NCBI GenBank assembly: GCA_023231105.1
Contig: JALNWB010000164.1
Location: forward strand, 1-8,392
DNA length: 8,392 nucleotides
Origin: Ignavibacteriaceae bacterium
Lineage (GTDB): Bacteria > Bacteroidota > Ignavibacteria > Ignavibacteriales > Ignavibacteriaceae
Reading direction: 5' to 3'
The position numbers and the translations under genes are program-made. This document shows positions 6,895-8,392 of the stretch, piece by piece. Position 1 is the stretch's first letter. Each line of letters starts with the position of its first letter. The notes below the pieces were generated by a model, which was not told the origin of the DNA, did no database searches, and worked only from the letters and a program-made list of their open reading frames with translations.

Positions 6895-6950
6895 CTCATA
6901 ACCCGAAGGCTGTAGGTTCAATTCACCGCGGCGAACTGCCCCCGCTACTA
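6895..6950 (+). pseudogene. 3' fragment of an initiator tRNA-Met gene (probable att scar), interrupted by a palindrome
   Basis: The segment reads CTCATAA (anticodon loop, CAU), CCCGAAGG (3' anticodon stem and variable loop), then a T-arm 5' strand GTAGG with loop TTCAATT. The T-arm 3' strand is C6924 plus CTGC (6936-6939), split by an 11-nt insert. The acceptor 3' strand CCCCGCT (6940-6946), an A and CTA in place of CCA follow. The C-C-C run after the anticodon loop matches the G-C-rich anticodon stem of bacterial initiator tRNA. The matching 5' half (D-arm and 5' acceptor strand) is absent upstream, so this is not a working tRNA. Integrases that target the 3' part of a tRNA gene leave just such a fragment, and an integrase remnant lies nearby. 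Confidence 0.75.
6922..6935. repeat. GC-rich near-palindrome inserted in the tRNA T-arm
   Basis: TTCACCGCGGCGAA is a palindrome apart from one mismatched pair. It splits the T-stem 3' strand of the tRNA fragment; removing 11 nt (6925-6935) restores a 5-bp T-stem and a normal acceptor. It resembles a shorter form of the palindrome at 150-163. Confidence 0.5.
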
Positions 6951-6953
6951 TAA

Positions 6954-6989
6954 AAAACCCTCATCGAAAGATGAGGGTTTTGTGTTTTA
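6954..6989 (+). terminator. Intrinsic terminator after the tRNA fragment
   Basis: A perfect 12-bp stem pairs 6954-6965 (AAAACCCTCATC) with 6970-6981 around a GAAA tetraloop, followed by GTGTTTT. It starts 3 nt after the tRNA fragment and is probably the native terminator of the ancestral tRNA gene. The A-run on the left arm allows some function on the minus strand as well. Confidence 0.85.
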
Positions 6990-7027
6990 AATTATGATTT
7001 AAGAACAAGCCTATACGGCTCAGACGG

Positions 7028-7089
7028 GGATTAACGATTTTAGAAGTAAGAAGTTTTTCAAAACATCAAAAATCGAAATCCGTTAATCC
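7028..7089. repeat. Long imperfect inverted repeat 1
   Basis: Outer arms GGATTAACG (7028-7036) and CGTTAATCC (7081-7089) are perfect 9-bp complements. Inner arms CGATTTT (7035-7041) and AAAATCG (7069-7075) extend the pairing in part. A GC-rich mini-repeat is attached to the right end. It may be a repeat relic or a folded RNA. Confidence 0.5.
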
Positions 7090-7110
7090 TTCCCGCGGCG
7101 GCGGATTGCC
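7088..7110 (+). repeat. GC-rich mini-repeat, copy with core CCGCGGCGGCGGAT
   Basis: CCTTCC, then CGCGGCGGCGGAT, then TGCC. It is nearly identical to the block at 7196-7216, differing by one extra C and by the bases after GGAT. Both stand out as long G/C runs in AT-rich DNA. Confidence 0.6.
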
Positions 7111-7145
7111 AGAAATATTGTTATTGAATTTGAATATCGATTATT

Positions 7146-7250
7146 GGACAAGAAATAATGAATGATGAAATTTTTGCCCTTCTAAATTCGACATTCCTTC
7201 CGCGGCGGCGGATCGCTATTCATTATTCTCTTTTTGGTTCTGGCTTGTCC
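7146..7250. repeat. Long imperfect inverted repeat 2
   Basis: GGACAAG (7146-7152) pairs with CTTGTCC (7244-7250), and AATAATGAAT (7154-7163) pairs with ATTCATTATT (7218-7227). A bulge sits on the right side and a GC-rich mini-repeat within the loop (7196-7216). It could be a small non-autonomous repeat or a structured leader. Confidence 0.5.
7196..7216 (+). repeat. GC-rich mini-repeat, second copy of the CCGCGGCGGCGGAT type
   Basis: CCTTCCGCGGCGGCGGAT followed by CGC lies inside inverted repeat 2. It matches the block at 7088-7110 over about 20 bases and shares the GCGGAT end with the minus-strand reading of the palindrome at 150-163. Confidence 0.6.
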
Positions 7251-7264
7251 AGGTTAGGTAAATT

Positions 7265-7280
7265 AACTCCGTTAGGAGTT
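7265..7280. repeat. Short palindrome AACTCC-GTTA-GGAGTT
   Basis: A 6-bp stem with a GTTA loop lies 98 nt before the methyltransferase start. I have an impression that similar ACTCC...GGAGT blocks are common intergenic repeats in Bacteroidota-like genomes, but cannot verify this. An operator role is the alternative. Confidence 0.35.
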
Positions 7281-7377
7281 CCCATCTTCAAATCCTTCAA
7301 CAGTAATTTTTCCCTCCAGAATCTGAATCCCTTTTCTGATTATTATATCTAACTAACAAAAATAAAACGGGATTAGA

Positions 7378-8025
7378 ATGGATACCAACGTAATTAATGA
7401 ACGATACAGTAAATTAGCCGAAGACACTTGCTGCCTCTCATGTGGCGGAGCGATAAACCACAGCAATCCTTTACCTGGTGAAGTTTGTGTTGATCTGGGA
7501 TGCGGGCGCGGGAACGATGTAATTAGAATGACGCAGGAAGTCGGCGAACATGGATTAGTCTATGGTTTGGATATTTCCGATGGCATGATTGAGAAAGCAA
7601 AAAAGAATGCGGCAAAACTTGATGTTACAAATGTTCAATTTATTAAATCCGAACTTGAATCGTTAAAATTACCCTCAAACATTGCCAACCTTGTTATTTC
7701 AAATTGCACGATCAATCACGCTTCGGATAAAACAGCAGTCTGGTCTGAGATCTACCGCATCTTAAAAAAAGGGGGACGGTTTGTTGTTAGCGATATTTAC
7801 TCGCTTGATGATGTTCCGGATGAATACAAGTATGATCCTGTCGCAGTATCTGAATGTTGGGCAGGTTCAATTAAAAAAGATGAATATCTTAAAATAATTG
7901 CCGGGGCGGGATTTATTGATGTTAACATTCTTGAAGAAAGTCAACCTTATACGAAAGGCAAAATTGAAATATCCAGTTTCACGATCTTTGGGAAAAAAGC
8001 CGCATCGTGCGGTTGCAAAGGATAA
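7378..8025 (+). CDS. ArsM-like SAM-dependent methyltransferase, possible peptide-cluster enzyme
   Basis: The 215-residue class I methyltransferase has the SAM-binding motif VDLGCGRG (38-45), an acidic post-I residue in GLDIS (63-67), and the late motif LKKGGRFVVSDI (129-140). The region N-x-V-I-S-N-C-T-I-N and YDPVAVSECWAGS closely resembles arsenite methyltransferases. Cys110 and Cys160 lie 50 residues apart, the same spacing as the two C-terminal arsenic-binding cysteines I recall for the algal ArsM (Cys174/Cys224). An N-terminal CCLSC (18-22) could supply the third ligand, and the C-terminus carries another pair (SCGC, 210-213). It is shorter than typical ArsM, and no ArsR-type regulator is visible. 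The ATG at 7378 has only a weak GGGA upstream. It precedes a small cysteine-containing peptide gene by 24 nt, so it may act on that peptide rather than on arsenite. Confidence 0.85.
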   Translation: MDTNVINERYSKLAEDTCCLSCGGAINHSNPLPGEVCVDLGCGRGNDVIRMTQEVGEHGLVYGLDISDGMIEKAKKNAAKLDVTNVQFIKSELESLKLPSNIANLVISNCTINHASDKTAVWSEIYRILKKGGRFVVSDIYSLDDVPDEYKYDPVAVSECWAGSIKKDEYLKIIAGAGFIDVNILEESQPYTKGKIEISSFTIFGKKAASCGCKG

Positions 8026-8036
8026 CTAAATACAAT

Positions 8037-8043
8037 AAAGGAG
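8037..8043 (+). promoter_or_regulatory. Strong ribosome binding site of the small peptide gene
   Basis: AAAGGAG lies 6 nt before the ATG at 8050. It is much stronger than the sites of the neighbouring genes and is the main evidence that the short frame is translated. Confidence 0.8.
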
Positions 8044-8049
8044 TAAACC

Positions 8050-8145
8050 ATGAAATCATTAATCAAAAGCAAGCAGCCTTCTGAAAAGAAAGTTGCACAA
8101 TGCTGCGCTAAGATCTCACCGATCGTTCGCGGCTGTCACGATTAA
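8050..8145 (+). CDS. 31-residue cysteine-containing peptide, candidate RiPP precursor
   Basis: The frame runs from an ATG at 8050 to TAA at 8143-8145. The first 17 residues are lysine-rich and hydrophilic (MKSLIKSKQPSEKKVAQ), like a leader. The last part reads CCAKISPIVRGCHD, with cysteines at 18, 19 and 29 in a short core. It has an ideal ribosome binding site, sits 24 nt after the methyltransferase, is followed by an intrinsic terminator, and precedes what looks like a radical SAM peptide maturase. That layout is typical of a ribosomally made, post-translationally modified peptide. Alternatives are a small metal- or arsenic-binding protein working with the ArsM-like enzyme, or a regulatory leader peptide. 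I do not recognise a named family. Confidence 0.7.
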   Translation: MKSLIKSKQPSEKKVAQCCAKISPIVRGCHD

Positions 8146-8178
8146 TTATTATCCTTTCCGATTCGTCGGATAAAGAAG

Positions 8179-8216
8179 AGCTGAATCCGTAAATGGATTC
8201 AGCTTTTGTTATTTCT
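8179..8216 (+). terminator. Intrinsic terminator between peptide gene and maturase-like gene
   Basis: AGCTGAATCC (8179-8188) pairs with GGATTCAGCT (8195-8204) around GTAAAT and is followed by TTTGTTATTTCTT. It lies 33 nt after the peptide stop and 54 nt before the next start. It probably limits readthrough so that the peptide is made in excess over the enzyme. Confidence 0.8.
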
Positions 8217-8270
8217 TATAGAATCTTCATCGACTTAATTGCATCTCAATAGTAAATAAAAAAAGTAAAC

Positions 8271-8392
8271 ATGTATTTTTCTAAGTATAACATCTTTTCA
8301 AAAATTAAGAATTCTGATTCTTCTTACATCGTTAATCTTCTTACGGGAAACGCGGATGTACTTGATGCAGCCAAAGCAGAGGAAATCACCTC
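8271..8392 (+). CDS. N-terminus of a probable radical SAM peptide maturase (partial)
   Basis: The frame starts with ATG at 8271 and is open to the window edge (40 full codons). It begins MYFSKYNIFSKI, then SYIVNLLTGNADVLDAAKAE. This pattern (S-K-Y-N, a short hydrophobic strand, N-x-L-T/S-G-x-A-D-x-L) is what I recall from the N-terminal peptide-recognition region of radical SAM/SPASM enzymes that modify peptides. The CxxxCxxC cluster motif would lie beyond the window, so the call is not proven. The ribosome binding site is weak (A-rich only). Its position after a tiny cysteine peptide and a terminator supports the maturase reading. Alternatively it is an unrelated protein with a similar N-terminus. 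Confidence 0.55.
   Translation, partial: MYFSKYNIFSKIKNSDSSYIVNLLTGNADVLDAAKAEEIT

Larger units (their letters stand above)
6990..7377. other. Non-coding region rich in inverted repeats, upstream of the methyltransferase gene
   Basis: No real gene is visible in these 388 bases. A 64-codon open frame at 7158-7352 runs through a GC-rich repeat and inverted-repeat arms, has no family resemblance and is rejected. The region holds two long imperfect inverted repeats (7028-7089 and 7146-7250), two GC-rich mini-repeats and a short ACTCC-type palindrome. The promoter of the methyltransferase cluster should lie here, but no clear box is evident. The stretch looks like a pile of dispersed repeats. Confidence 0.5.

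Noticed and set aside
6860..6950. A complete functional tRNA-Met gene
   Set aside because: No 5' acceptor strand, D-arm or 5' anticodon stem can be found upstream, the T-stem is split by an insert, and the end reads CTA instead of CCA.
7158..7352. A 64-codon open frame on the plus strand starting MNDEIF
   Set aside because: It crosses inverted-repeat arms and a GC-rich mini-repeat (giving PRRR), has no ribosome binding site or family resemblance, and lies in repeat-rich non-coding DNA.
1..8392. CRISPR array or other regularly spaced repeats
   Set aside because: The only repeated blocks are short GC-rich palindromes at irregular distances; no repeat-spacer periodicity is present.

Overview
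The window is AT-rich bacterial chromosomal DNA, most consistent with the Bacteroidota/Chlorobi/Ignavibacteriota group. That placement is an inference. It rests on the family mix (CHASE2, FecR-like, DUF4384-like and caspase-like exported proteins, and a small SGD-x-G protein with a C-terminal membrane segment), on an integrase remnant beginning MFISKRNNGYYY, and on the short GC-rich palindromes scattered between AT-rich genes. No species call is possible from the sequence alone.

Layout. Positions 1-81 hold the last codons of a rightward gene, followed by a strong hairpin. From about 5707 down to 197 runs a leftward five-gene operon. In transcription order it encodes a CHASE2 membrane sensor, a FecR-like/TPR-like periplasmic protein, a papain-like peptidase with a DUF4384-like tail, a small protein with a signal peptide and a C-terminal membrane anchor, and a caspase-like peptidase with two Ig-like domains. 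The first three genes overlap by ATGA, and four of the five products carry signal peptides. The apparent design is an extracytoplasmic sensing and proteolysis system with two different cysteine proteases. Neither its input nor its substrates can be read from the sequence.

Positions 5708-6894 are an intergenic hairpin and then a decayed mobile element on the minus strand. It holds the C-terminal end of a DUF932 protein fused out of frame to the N-terminal end of a small phage/plasmid-type protein, plus an internally deleted tyrosine recombinase. These lie next to a 3' fragment of an initiator tRNA gene (6895-6950) with its terminator, which is the signature of an old integration site. The tRNA fragment is interrupted by a short GC-rich palindrome related to three others in the window.

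Positions 6990-7377 are non-coding, with two long imperfect inverted repeats and GC-rich mini-repeats. From 7378 to the right edge lies a rightward cluster: an ArsM-like methyltransferase, a 31-residue cysteine-containing peptide with a textbook ribosome binding site, an intrinsic terminator, and the start of a protein that looks like the N-terminus of a radical SAM peptide maturase. This is the layout of a RiPP (ribosomally made, modified peptide) locus. The combination with an arsenite-methyltransferase-type enzyme is the most intriguing point in the window.
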